Position numbers and translations under genes: made by a program. Of a stretch of DNA of 55,222 bases, positions 1 through 8,810 are shown piece after piece. Under the pieces are notes generated by a model, which was given only the letters and a program-made list of their open reading frames with translations, made no database searches and was not told the DNA's origin. Origin of the DNA: an uncultured Spirochaetales bacterium (GTDB lineage: Bacteria > Spirochaetota > Spirochaetia > Sphaerochaetales > Sphaerochaetaceae); the NCBI GenBank assembly GCA_934277975.1, contig CAKQWE010000006.1:1-55222 (forward strand), written 5' to 3'. Numbering within the stretch: the first letter of the stretch is position 1; each line of letters starts with the position of its first letter.

Positions 1-105
1 TTGCATTCTACAATGGTTTCCGTCCTTTGTTTCGCCTTTCCCTCTACTGCCAGCCCCACCAGTTTTGTGCATGAACCCTTTATTTTGAGGTGAGGACCTA
101 AAAAT
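1..105. other. Left-edge sequence, no recognisable gene
   Basis: No homology is recognisable in this stretch. On the minus strand a frame is open from an ATG near position 75 to the window edge, but it is only about 25 codons and low in information. The recognisable part of the next gene starts only near 124, so this stretch may be foreign sequence joined to a truncated ATPase. Confidence 0.3.
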
Positions 106-1116
106 ATGCTTTCGCCTCACAATAAAGGAAGTGCCAATTCGTGGGTTCTTGATAAACTTGTCAATGCCCATGGCGGCTTGTACAACCGTGTGACATATGA
201 AATCAAACTTGAACCATTCACACTTGCGGAATGTAGAGAGTTTTATAGATTCAACAACATCAGATTTTCCAATTACGATATTGTTCAAAGTTATATGGTC
301 TTGGGCGGAATTCCATATTACATGGGTTATATCGAAGGGGATAAGAGTCTGGCTCAGAGTATCGATGATTGTTTCTTTGCAAGAAATGCAAGGTTGAGGG
401 ACGAATACAACCGATTGTTCGTATCTGCCTTTGACAATCCTGAAACGGCCAAATCCATTGTAGGCTTTTTGTTTTCCCGAAGTGCAGGATATACAAGACG
501 TGAGATTGCGGAACACCTAAAGATTGCAGAGGGTGGTAGTCTTTCCAAGAATCTGAATGCTCTTATGGCGAGTGATTTCATTGTAAAATACGTTCCTTTT
601 GGTTTTGGCAAACGAGAATGCCATTATAAACTCATAGATCCGTTCTGTCTGTTTTATCTCCAATTCGTTTATGGAAAAGCAAATTTGAGAGAAAAGTTTT
701 GGCAGCAGAATACTAGCTCTCAAAGTCTTTCGACATGGAGAGGGTATGCTTTTGAGAATGTGTGTTTCAACCATATCGAGCAGATAAAGAAGGCCTTGGG
801 GATTTCAGGAGTCATTACAACTTCATCGGCTTGGTCAAAGAGAAGTGAAGATTCAAAAGGAACGTAAATCGACCTGTTGATAAACCGGAACGACAATGTG
901 GTGAATATGTGTGAATTGAAGTTCTATAGCGGTGACTATGAAGTCGATAAAGACTACTATGAAACCCTTTTGAACAGAGAGAACCTTCTCCAAAAAGAGG
1001 TGTCTCCAAAAACTTCCGTGCGAAGCACGTTGGTTACGACTTTTGGATTGAAGAGAAACGAATACAGCAATGTTTTTTCAAATGTGGTTCTGATGGAAGA
1101 TTTGTTTGTGGAATGA
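106..1116 (+). pseudogene. DUF234-type ATPase, 5'-truncated and nonsense-broken
   Basis: This is the C-terminal two thirds of an archaeal-type P-loop ATPase with a DUF234 nuclease-like end. Homology begins at GSANSWVLDKL near 124, which in this family directly follows the Walker B strand. The P-loop half is therefore missing, and the sequence before it does not match. The reading frame stops at TAA 865-867 but continues in the same frame with IDLLINRNDN and CELKFYSGDYE, the DUF234 core normally preceded by a Gln. A single CAA-to-TAA change would explain the break. The remaining frame ends at 1116. Both lesions make it a remnant. These ATPases have no firmly known role and occur in large, fast-turnover sets. 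Confidence 0.85.
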
Positions 1117-1159
1117 AAGTGATTGTTGCTCTTTTGGTTGGGCTGATGCAACGAACAAT

Positions 1160-1228
1160 CGCCAATCGTCGGAAAAATTTTTCGCCAATCGTCGGAAAAA
1201 AATCTCGCCAATCGTCGGAAAATGCTAT
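1160..1228 (+). repeat. Three tandem 23-bp repeats before the ATPase gene
   Basis: Three copies of CGCCAATCGTCGGAAAA start at 1160, 1183 and 1206, exactly 23 bp apart (about two helical turns). The linkers vary but have constant length. The last copy runs into the putative -10 TATGAT at 1228-1233 of the ATPase at 1257. The position suggests an operator for the gene, perhaps bound by its own product. That role is inference. Confidence 0.85.
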
Positions 1229-1251
1229 ATGATGTGAATGGAAATAAGGTG
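1228..1251 (+). promoter_or_regulatory. -10 and ribosome binding site of the AAA_14 ATPase
   Basis: TATGAT at 1228-1233 is a good -10 match. AAGGTG at 1246-1251 is a plausible Shine-Dalgarno site five bases before ATG 1257. The -35 region would lie inside the third 23-bp repeat, so binding at the repeats would block the promoter. Confidence 0.5.
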
Positions 1252-1256
1252 TTCCA

Positions 1257-2531
1257 ATGAAGAACTACAGAAAAAGAATTGCAGATGATATCCTAAAGCG
1301 GAAGTTGGAAGGTAAAGGTGCTGTGCTGATCGAGGGCCCTAAGTGGTGCGGCAAGACAACAACCGCCGAGCAGCTAGCCGCCAGCATTTTGTACATGGAT
1401 GACCCGGAAAAGAAGGAGCAAAATATTGCCATGTCTGATTTGGACCCCAAACGACTGCTAAGAGGTGAAACTCCAAGACTGATTGACGAATGGCAGCTCG
1501 CTCCAAAGCTTTGGGATGCTATCCGTTTTGAGGTGGATCATAGAGGAGAGGTTGGACAGTTTGTCCTCACTGGTTCTTCTGTTCCTGCAGATACTGAGAA
1601 GATTACCCATTCTGGGACAGGTCGTTTCTCTTGGTTGACAATGCGGCCTATGAGCTTGTACGAATCGGGAGATTCAACAGGTGAAGTCAGCATAAAGGAC
1701 CTTTTTGACGGAAGAAAGGATATTGAAGGAGATTCAAATTTGAGTATCGACCGCCTGGCTTTCCTTGTGTGTCGAGGAGGATGGCCGCTTGCGGTGGATA
1801 TGCGTGACGAGATTGCTTTGGATCAAGCCGTAGATTACTATGAAGCCGTTGTACACTCTGACATCAATAGGGCTGATGGTGTACAAAAGAACCCGGAAAG
1901 GGTTAGGCGTCTTATGCGTTCCTATGCAAGGAACCAAGGATGTCAGGTTCCAAATACTGTGTTTGCACAGGATATTGCGGCAAATGATGAAACTCAAATC
2001 AACGAGGAAACTGTTGCATCTTATATAAACGCACTTAGCAAGATCTTTGTCGTAGAGGATTTACCTGCATGGAATCCTAATTTAAGGTCAAAAACCGCTA
2101 TTCGTTTTTCCGACACTCGTTACTATATAGACCCCTCCATTGCTGTTGCAGCATTGGGCATTGGGCCCAATGATCTGGTAAATGATTTAAGAACCTTTGG
2201 ATTTCTTTTTGAAACACTCTGCATCAGAGATCTGCGTGTTTTTGCTGATGCCTTGGGCGGTGAGGTCTACCACTACAGGGATAAGGACGGACAGGAATGT
2301 GATGCAGTTATCCACCTGAGAAACGGAAAATATGGTCTCATTGAAATTAAGATTGGTGGTGACAAGCTAATAGAGGAAGGGGCAAAGAGTTTGAAATCAA
2401 TGGAAGCAAAAATCGATACAGATAAAATGAATGCTCCATGTTTCCTTATGGTTTTGACAGGGATTGGTGATTACGCATACCGCCGCAAAGATGGTGTCTA
2501 TGTAGTTCCTATTGGTAGCTTAAAAAACTGA
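1257..2531 (+). CDS. AAA_14/DUF4143 family ATPase
   Basis: Complete ATP-binding protein of 424 aa. The P-loop GPKWCGKTT lies at residues 27-35, a Walker B-like strand RLIDEWQ at 74-80 and a sensor strand VLTGSS at 103-108. A winged-helix-like middle follows. The DUF4143 end carries a PD-(D/E)xK-like pattern (ECDAVI then IEIK, about residues 345-365). The family is abundant in host-associated anaerobes, and its cellular role is unknown. Length and order are typical, and this is the only intact ATPase in the first 7 kb; the flanking relatives at 106 and 4373 are broken. The start is ATG 1257 with AAGGTG upstream. Three 23-bp repeats overlap its promoter and suggest autoregulation. Confidence 0.9.
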   Translation: MKNYRKRIADDILKRKLEGKGAVLIEGPKWCGKTTTAEQLAASILYMDDPEKKEQNIAMSDLDPKRLLRGETPRLIDEWQLAPKLWDAIRFEVDHRGEVGQFVLTGSSVPADTEKITHSGTGRFSWLTMRPMSLYESGDSTGEVSIKDLFDGRKDIEGDSNLSIDRLAFLVCRGGWPLAVDMRDEIALDQAVDYYEAVVHSDINRADGVQKNPERVRRLMRSYARNQGCQVPNTVFAQDIAANDETQINEETVASYINALSKIFVVEDLPAWNPNLRSKTAIRFSDTRYYIDPSIAVAALGIGPNDLVNDLRTFGFLFETLCIRDLRVFADALGGEVYHYRDKDGQECDAVIHLRNGKYGLIEIKIGGDKLIEEGAKSLKSMEAKIDTDKMNAPCFLMVLTGIGDYAYRRKDGVYVVPIGSLKN

Positions 2532-2869
2532 TTCAGCAAAACGACGGAAGGACCTTTGCATGCCAATGCAAGGCAATGGCTCTGGAGTTACAGCAAAGTC
2601 CAAAAAACGCAGATGCTGTAACAGAAATGTTGCAGCAAACGACAAAAACAGGGTTTGCGATAACAATCCGGTTTGGAGCACCGTATATTCGAGGCTTCCA
2701 TCCTACAGGACAGGGGACCTCGACCACTGCAGCGGGAGACTCCTCTTCACCCTCATGCTGCATTTCTTGCTCCCCTCTGGAAGGGGTCACCCCTGAGAAA
2801 GACGCGAATAGACTAAAAATGTGTTTTTTTCCATGTTTTAGACATAAAACAGCCTAAAGCATTGAAAAA
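2532..2869. other. Non-coding spacer before the IS element
   Basis: No credible gene is seen. A hairpin at 2553-2573 (arms CCTTTGCAT and ATGCAAGG, one bulge) may mark the end of the ATPase transcript, but it has no T-run. A perfect inverted repeat TGTTTTA-gaca-TAAAACA lies at 2834-2851, 18 bases before the IS left end. The stretch does not contain the missing 5' half of the ATPase that follows the IS. Confidence 0.5.
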
Positions 2870-2997
2870 TGATATGCACCCAAAAAAGGTAACACTTTTT
2901 AACTAACTGGAGCAGTACAGGTAACACATTCAATATCACTGCTCCCGTATGGGTAACAACTACCTTATATTCCATCTTTCCATGGATGTCAAATAAA

Positions 2998-3852
2998 TCA
3001 TACAACTACCGGATATGTCCCTCTTGGATTGGCTTCTCTGAAAGCAACCGGAGTCATATGACCAAGTGCATCCTTCTTTCTGGAGTTGTTGTATATGGGA
3101 ATAAACCACTGTGCCCGTTCTGCAAGTTCTCTTACCGGTATTCTGTTGTTCCTGACCTTTGATTTTCCATAAAGGGCATAAAGAGCTTCTGTCTTGAACA
3201 CACCGTTGAAGGATTCGATTCTGGCATTGTCATAGCAGGTGAGTTTGATTCCCATGCTCTGTCTTATTCCCAACGAGAGAAGCAATTCTCTGTAATCATA
3301 GGCAAGATATGTGGAACCTCCATCGCTATGCAGCACACAACCTTCAGTATTTACAATGGTCTCTTTCATCATCATAACTGTTTCCATACATAATGCTGCG
3401 GTACAGTGTTCTCCTATCTTCCAACCTACAATCTCTCCATTGAAGAGATCTTCCATTACGCTCGGATACCAGGTCTCATCACATCCTGTAAGGTATGTAA
3501 TGTCACAGACAAATCGTTTGAAAGGTTCCAGAGCAAAGAAATCCCTGCCTATCAAATCCTTTGGAGCATTGTCCTTCATTTCCCTGCGGCGAACATAATA
3601 CTCTTCTGTAAAATGCTTCCTACGTACTGCAGAAAGCATTTTCAAATCCCTCATAAGGCGCAGGACCTTTCTTCTCCCGGCCTTTGTTCCATAATCGTCC
3701 AGAAGCCTGTCCTGCATCTTGCGATACCCAATGGAATTGCCATATTCCTGCTGTATCCGTTTGATGCACACGATTATTGATTCATCTGATGCTTCTTTGT
3801 CAGACAGACCTTTAAGATGCGCATACAGGCACTTTGTCGATACTCCGGCCAT
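2998..3852 (-). CDS. IS3-family transposase OrfB (DDE integrase)
   Basis: The 284-aa catalytic half of the IS3 transposase (rve fold). The DDE triad is visible: D117 in VCDITYL, D177 in VLHSDGGS and E213 in ARIESFNG. Thirty-five residues separate the last two, the canonical D35E spacing. The recognisable frame extends upstream of ATG 3852 (residues such as RFVALSGLVQTGHRN) to near the A8 run, so the natural product is probably an OrfAB fusion made by frameshifting or transcriptional slippage there. The listed ATG is a minimum. No internal stop is seen, so the transposase may be active if the frame change occurs. Confidence 0.9.
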   Translation of the reverse strand: MAGVSTKCLYAHLKGLSDKEASDESIIVCIKRIQQEYGNSIGYRKMQDRLLDDYGTKAGRRKVLRLMRDLKMLSAVRRKHFTEEYYVRRREMKDNAPKDLIGRDFFALEPFKRFVCDITYLTGCDETWYPSVMEDLFNGEIVGWKIGEHCTAALCMETVMMMKETIVNTEGCVLHSDGGSTYLAYDYRELLLSLGIRQSMGIKLTCYDNARIESFNGVFKTEALYALYGKSKVRNNRIPVRELAERAQWFIPIYNNSRKKDALGHMTPVAFREANPRGTYPVVV

Positions 3853-4303
3853 TGTACATAAGCGTCTTATGTTCCTGTGTCCTGTCTGGACAAGTCCACT
3901 GAGTGCGACGAACCGTTTTTTTTGAGATTCTCTCAGGTTCTTCGGAAATCACCTTGTACAGCTCGGTAAGATAATCGACCTTGTCTTCCAAATAGGCAAT
4001 CTTCTTCCTTAGGTCCTTATTCTCTCTCAACAGTTCTTCCGGATTGTTCACAGATGCCATTTCCACTCCATCAGGAAGCGGATCTTTTGGAGCCTTTCCC
4101 ATTACAGGTCTCATTTTCAATCTGCTTCCTAGCTCTCTAGCATATTCCTTATCCGGATTGATGTCTTCTTTTGCAAGCCAGTATCTCAGAAGACCATCTG
4201 AAATTTCTGCCTCTTTGCAGGTTCTGCTCCAACTTCTGCCATTCTCGTAGAACTGCTTCACTATGGCTCTCTTCTGCTCCAACGTCCATTTTCTGTGTTT
4301 CAC
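3812..4303 (-). CDS. IS3-family transposase OrfA
   Basis: The 163-aa DNA-binding half of an IS3-type transposase. The N-terminus has a helix-turn-helix (about residues 6-45, WTLEQKRAIVKQFYENG onward). Residues 95-120 form a leucine zipper-like coiled coil (ELLRENKDLRKKIAYLEDKV). The reading frame crosses a run of eight A residues (complement of 3916-3923) near codon 128 and overlaps the orfB frame. Frame arithmetic puts OrfB at +1 relative to OrfA, not the -1 usual in the family. Terminal inverted repeats lie on both sides, so the element is structurally complete. Confidence 0.9.
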   Translation of the reverse strand: MKHRKWTLEQKRAIVKQFYENGRSWSRTCKEAEISDGLLRYWLAKEDINPDKEYARELGSRLKMRPVMGKAPKDPLPDGVEMASVNNPEELLRENKDLRKKIAYLEDKVDYLTELYKVISEEPERISKKTVRRTQWTCPDRTQEHKTLMYNGRSIDKVPVCAS

Positions 4304-4372
4304 TTTCTCTCCTTCTATTACCTCTTCGGTTCCAGTGGAGCAAAAAGTGTTACTTAAAACGGGTGCAGATCA

Positions 4373-5407
4373 CTTGTAGAGGAGGGGTCTTTCAGATACA
4401 TTCTAAGCGGTTCTCTTCTGGGTGTGGAACTTAAGGGCATTAGGTCTACACCTGTTGGGTACCTGCGTTCGATTGAAATGTATCCTATGGATCTTGAGGA
4501 ATTCTACATTGCCATGGGCCTTTCTGAAGATGCATTTGAAATGCTGCAAGCCTCGTTCGAGAAATCCGTACCTATATCGAACTCCATCCATCTGCGTCTT
4601 ATGAACGTTTTCCGCAACTACATGATTGTTGGTGGTATGCCCGCAGCGGTTCAGAGTTTTGTTGATGAATCTGATTTCAACAAAGTCTTGGAGATTCACA
4701 ACGCAATAATTCCTGGTTATATCAATGATTTTTCAAAGTATGAAACGGAAGACAGGCATTTGAAACTTAGAAAGGTCTACGATTTGATTCCGGCAGAGTT
4801 GGATTCCAAGAACAAAAGGTATGTCTTCAATGATCTTGATAGAAATTTCAGACCTGAGAAATATGATGCGAGCTTTGAGTGGCTTGTCAATGCAGGAGTG
4901 GCTATTCCCATCTACAATGTAACTGAACCACGTATTCCTCTGCTGTTGAACGAAAAGGCAAATCTATTCAAGTTGTTCATGTCTGACGTGGGTCTTCTTA
5001 CAACACAATATGGAAAAGGTGCCGTACTCTCATTGCTTGGAGGAAATGCGAACGTGAACTGTGGAGCAATGTATGAGAACTTCGTTGCCCAAGAACTCCG
5101 CTCCCATGGGTTCAAGGGCTATTATTTCAACAGCAAAAAACAGGGGGAAGTGGACTTTCTCATAGAGAAGGACTTCCAAGTGATCCCAATTGAAGTCAAA
5201 TCAGGAAAGGACTATCAGGTCCATTCGGCATTGAACAACATCATTTCGAATAAGGAATACGGGATAAAGAAGGCATATGTTCTTTGCAATGACAACATTG
5301 GAAGCAATGGTCCAATCCGCTATTTTCCAATGTATATGACAATGTTCATAAGGAACGATGATGTAGACCTGCCAAAACCAAGTGAGACAGGTCTATGTGA
5401 CATATAG
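4373..5407 (+). pseudogene. AAA_14/DUF4143 ATPase, 5'-truncated at the IS end
   Basis: The frame is open from the IS right end and reads LVEEGSFRYILSGSLLG, the strand and sensor segment that normally follows Walker B in AAA_14 ATPases. The rest is intact: VGGMPAAVQSF, a long helical region, and the DUF4143 nuclease-like end EVDFLIEKD...PIEVKSGKD near the C-terminus. The P-loop half is absent on both sides of the IS. A GTG at 4424 could start a fragment of 327 aa, but it would lack the ATP site. The gene was presumably cut by the IS and then lost its 5' part. It is not related closely enough to the ATPase at 1257 to be its missing end. Confidence 0.85.
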
Positions 5408-5452
5408 GCTGACTACTGGATCCTCCTTCAGGTTGATTGAAATGAACCTTTT

Positions 5453-5499
5453 TGAAGTTTTCATGAAGTTGGCTTGAAGTTGCTTTGAAGTGGTATATG
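5453..5499 (+). promoter_or_regulatory. Four TGAAGT iterons at 11-bp pitch plus -10
   Basis: TGAAGT occurs at 5453, 5464, 5475 and 5486, exactly 11 bp apart, so all copies face the same side of the helix. TATATG at 5494-5499 directly follows and could be the -10 of the AlbA_2 gene starting at 5528, which puts the array over the -35 region. The same hexamer recurs as an 11-bp pair at 7006 and 7017. The arrangement suggests cooperative binding by a regulator, possibly the AlbA_2 protein itself (inference). Confidence 0.75.
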
Positions 5500-5527
5500 A
5501 ACATACTTCATGAATACAGGTGAAATC

Positions 5528-6966
5528 ATGTACTTGGAAGAAATTGTCAAAGAAGTTGGTCTTGAGAACGATCGTTTTGAATGCAAGGGAATGCTGAATC
5601 GTGATGATGTTGTGGATTGGCTTAAGACGATTGCTGGCTTTGCCAATGCAAAAGGTGGAGATTTCTTCATTGGGGTGGAGGATAAGACCAACAAGTTGAT
5701 TGGTTTCGACCGTATAGCTGCGGACAATGAGCGCAGTTTCTTCAACAACATGGTCAATGAATATATCGTGCCAAGGTCACAGATGTCTGTGTCCTTTGTT
5801 CCGAAATAAAAGGAGCCGAAAGGTTCATAATCCGTGTACAAGTTCAGGAATCCTCTGTCAAACCTATAATATTGAAATACAAAGGTGTTCCTTCTATCTA
5901 TATGAGACGTGATGGATTCACCAATGGTACGACATATGAAGAAATCATAGAGATGAGCATCAAAAGCAAAAACACTCAGTATGATGTCCTTCCTTCTGAT
6001 GAGGAATATAATTTTGATGATTTTACCATTCTAAGAGACTTCTATTCCAATCATAACGATGGAAAGCAATTGACGGAGAAAGCATTGAAATCCATAGGTT
6101 TCTATGATGAACAGGGTTTTCTGTCAAATGGAGCAGCGCTCTTTTCCAATCATTGCAAAGGTTGAAAAACAGAGGTAATGTGTTCTGTTTTCTCTGGATT
6201 CAACAAGGGGAGCGAGCGGATTGTAAGTATCAACAGATACCAAGGAAACGTCATAGTTGTGATAAATGCAATGATGGAGTTTGTCATGCAGCGAATGAAT
6301 CATTCGATGAGGAAACTTGGAGAATCAAGGATTAACATAGATGCCTATCCAAAGCGAGCTTTGTTTGAAGGAATCATCAATGCTGTTGCACACCGTGATT
6401 ATTTCATTGATGGTACGCAAATCAAGGTGGATATGTTCAAAGATAGATTGGAGATAACATCATCAGGTAGTTTTTATAGGGGTGAACCGTTTGGCAAGAC
6501 ATATGATTTGTCAAGAATCATCTCAAAACGGAGAAATGAACTGATTTCCACGGTTCTAGTTATGTGCAATGTCATGGAGGCTGCCGGAACTGGATTTGAC
6601 AAGCTAACCGAGGAGTATGGGGATGCCGATGCAGAACATCGACCGTATATATCCTCTGCTTCCGATCATTTCACTCAGGTCTTGCCAGACTTGACTTACG
6701 GAAAAGGTCTGCAAGAGGAAGAAGCTCCTTCCCTAATATATGCTCCTATACCAAACGGAACAACTCATGACGACAAGATTCTGGGTTTCTGTTTCAGCAG
6801 GGCGAGAAAGGCCTCTGAAATCGCAAACCATCTTAACATAAGCGATTCCAGCTATTTTAGAAAGCGAGTGCTCGATAATCTTGTATTTCACGGATATTTG
6901 GAAAAGAGCGGAAATGGACGTCCTATGTACTTCAAGACGAATCCTGATTCCGTTGTTCTGGAGTAA
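5528..6966 (+). pseudogene. AlbA_2-domain ATP-binding regulator, two lesions
   Basis: This is a Schlafen/AlbA_2 DNA-binding protein of the RecG-like putative regulator type. The N-terminal AlbA_2 domain (ENDRFECKGM, GFANAKGGDFFIGVED) is followed by a GHKL-like ATPase part (ALFEGIINAVAHRDYF, DRLEITSSGSF) and a winged-helix end. The frame breaks near 5800: the first frame stops at 5807-5809, while the family sequence continues one base earlier as SEIKGAERFIIRVQ, consistent with loss of one T. A second lesion is an in-frame TGA at 6163-6165, before KTEVMCSVFSGFN. ATG 5528 with AGGTG upstream is the likely start. Compare the intact relative at 21147-22589. Confidence 0.85.
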
Positions 6967-6997
6967 CAAAAAGAGGCTATCCAACTTTCGATATCTA

Positions 6998-7041
6998 CAT
7001 CATTTTGAAGTAAAAATGAAGTAGATGTTTTTAAAATGATG
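6998..7041 (+). promoter_or_regulatory. Inverted repeat enclosing two TGAAGT sites and a -10
   Basis: CATCATTTT (6998-7006) and AAAATGATG (7033-7041) are perfect 9-bp inverted arms. Inside lie TGAAGT at 7006 and 7017, again 11 bp apart. TAAAAT at 7032-7037 is a good -10 for the Wzi-like gene at 7086, with the TGAAGT pair at about -35. This may place the first capsule gene under the regulator that reads the 5453 array. The long hairpin could instead end the pseudogene transcript. Confidence 0.5.
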
Positions 7042-7085
7042 GAGATATTTGGCCTTTCGACGTTTCGTGTGGTATGATGCTTTTC

Positions 7086-8810
7086 ATGAAGAAAAATCTA
7101 TTGCTCTGCTTTTTGGCTTTGTTTTCGTTCTCCTGTGCGTTTGCGTTTGGATCTGGTAATGTTGGTGTTCCTGTTTCAAAAGGTGCGCTCCTTCCTATTG
7201 GGAGCGAAATTTACGCCCTTATGGATGACCTATTTGTATTGTCTGGATATTCCGTTCCTTCCACATCAAGACCTTGGACCGTCTCAGAAGCCTTGAACGA
7301 GCTGTCGAAGATAGATTGTTCTCTGCTTTCCTCCAACGAAAAGATTCTCTATGACTCCATATCTGCAAGACTTTCAAGTGACTCAGATGCCTGGATATCC
7401 CTTAAGCTTGAAGTCTCCCCAGAGGCTTACGTCCACACAAATGACAACGCCTACAATAGGGAGGAGTTCTGGAAGTACGGCTATGATGACAGGAGTCATT
7501 TCGCATCAATGTCTTTGGACAATTCGATAGGCGGGTTCTATGGTCATCTTGAGCTCTCGATGGGACTTGGAATGGTAAGCGGTGACGATGCCACTTCAAC
7601 GAAGAGTATAAAACGCTATGTGGAAGAAGACCTCAAAAAGCCGTGGGGGGGGGTAGGAACCCAGATTCCAATAAATGACCCAAAGGCCGATATCTTAGAG
7701 GTCATTACAAGCCAGACAAATTACAAAAGGAATCTCGTTTTCAATTTTCCAACTACAGCGAACAGCGACTGTAATATGCCAAGACGTGCCTACCTTGACT
7801 ATTCCGCCGATTTCTTTTCCTTTGGTTTCTACAAGTCTCAGAAGTCATGGGGTTTCAACAAGGGTGGAAACTTCATATTCGATACCCACAACGATTTCTA
7901 CAACTATGTCTCTCTCAAAACATTTGCCAAGAAGTTCGCATTCGAATATACACTGATGTTCCCAGAGAACTACAGAGGAGGTGTGAATGCATCGGCAAAG
8001 AACTATGAGGACTATACAAGGGTTTTTGCTGCCCATAGAATTGAGTTCAGACCATTCGAGTCTTTGAACATCGCTATGAGCGAGAACGTCATGTACCGCT
8101 TCTACGGATTTCCTGATATAACTCTTCTGAATCCTGCAACGTTCTACCACAACAACCTCAACAACAACCAATTCAACGCAATTGCCCATGTGGAGTTCGA
8201 ATATTCGATAATCAAAGGCTTGCTCCTTTATGGCCAGTTCGTATTGGACCAGGGATCGTTCCCTTTCTTCGAAGACCCCTCAAAGGAAGATCAGGCTATG
8301 GGGTATAGCCTGGGATTGGAGTACAAGACATTCGTTGGAAAGGGAGTCCTTTCTACCTCGATTGAAGGAATATATACCAATCCGGCATTGTATAGGCCCA
8401 CCGGCAGCTCGGATTTCATCATAAACTACAACTACTTGAATCCAGATGATTACTATAGGTTCCCATTCTATACGTACATTGGCTACAAATATGGAGGCGA
8501 TACCATTGCAGTGAGAGGTGATTGCAGTTACCATTCCAATGGTCTTTATCTTTACTCAACGCTGGAAGTCGTTGTTGATGGTGCATATACGATGTTCGAT
8601 GAATACTTTGCCCCAATAATGCTTACAGCCCCATCCGGCGATTATGATGTAATCACAACTGCGAACTTGGGATGTGAATACTCTTTCTCCTGGGGGTTTG
8701 CACCCGTCAAGGCTTTCATAGACATTTCAGGAATCAACTCTACGAAGCGAGGCTTTGACCTTCAAGTCAGCCTTGGTGCCAGCGTATCCTATTCGTTGGT
8801 GTTGATGTAA
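7086..8810 (+). CDS. Wzi-like capsule assembly outer-membrane protein 1
   Basis: A secreted beta-barrel protein of about 574 aa, of the type annotated as capsule assembly Wzi family. ATG 7086 is preferred to 7074 because MKKNLLLCFLALFSFSCAFA is a standard signal peptide; no strong ribosome site is seen. The body alternates aromatic strands (for example FSFGFYKSQKSWGF, FRPFESLNIAMSENV), typical of outer-membrane barrels. Wzi proteins anchor or organise surface polysaccharide, which fits the downstream glycosyltransferases. A run of nine G at 7645-7653 lies in frame at W187-G189. Losing one G gives an immediate TAG after residue 189, and gaining one stops after residue 197. The gene is ON as sequenced and looks phase-variable. 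Confidence 0.85.
   Translation: MKKNLLLCFLALFSFSCAFAFGSGNVGVPVSKGALLPIGSEIYALMDDLFVLSGYSVPSTSRPWTVSEALNELSKIDCSLLSSNEKILYDSISARLSSDSDAWISLKLEVSPEAYVHTNDNAYNREEFWKYGYDDRSHFASMSLDNSIGGFYGHLELSMGLGMVSGDDATSTKSIKRYVEEDLKKPWGGVGTQIPINDPKADILEVITSQTNYKRNLVFNFPTTANSDCNMPRRAYLDYSADFFSFGFYKSQKSWGFNKGGNFIFDTHNDFYNYVSLKTFAKKFAFEYTLMFPENYRGGVNASAKNYEDYTRVFAAHRIEFRPFESLNIAMSENVMYRFYGFPDITLLNPATFYHNNLNNNQFNAIAHVEFEYSIIKGLLLYGQFVLDQGSFPFFEDPSKEDQAMGYSLGLEYKTFVGKGVLSTSIEGIYTNPALYRPTGSSDFIINYNYLNPDDYYRFPFYTYIGYKYGGDTIAVRGDCSYHSNGLYLYSTLEVVVDGAYTMFDEYFAPIMLTAPSGDYDVITTANLGCEYSFSWGFAPVKAFIDISGINSTKRGFDLQVSLGASVSYSLVLM
7645..7653 (+). repeat. G9 tract inside Wzi-like gene 1
   Basis: Nine consecutive G bases within codons 187-190. 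G8 or G10 would truncate the protein to about one third of its length. Confidence 0.95.

Larger units (their letters stand above)
2870..4372 (-). mobile_element. IS3-family insertion sequence, about 1503 bp
   Basis: The element is bounded by imperfect inverted repeats of about 41 bp. The left end (2870-2910) begins TGATATGCACCC and contains GTAACACTTTTT. The right end, read inward from 4372, begins TGATCTGCACCC and contains the same GTAACACTTTTT block. Extra GGTAACA copies lie just inside the left end at 2920 and 2952 and could be transposase-binding sites. It carries orfA and orfB on the minus strand. The flanks show no target-site duplication: AAAAA lies left of 2870 and CTTGT right of 4372. 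The right flank is the middle of an ATPase gene whose 5' part is absent from the left flank, so an adjacent deletion or recombination between IS copies is likely. Confidence 0.9.

Noticed and set aside
2576..2857. 93-codon frame between ATPase and IS
   Set aside because: No ribosome site, no homology, Ser/Cys/Thr-rich ending; most likely chance.
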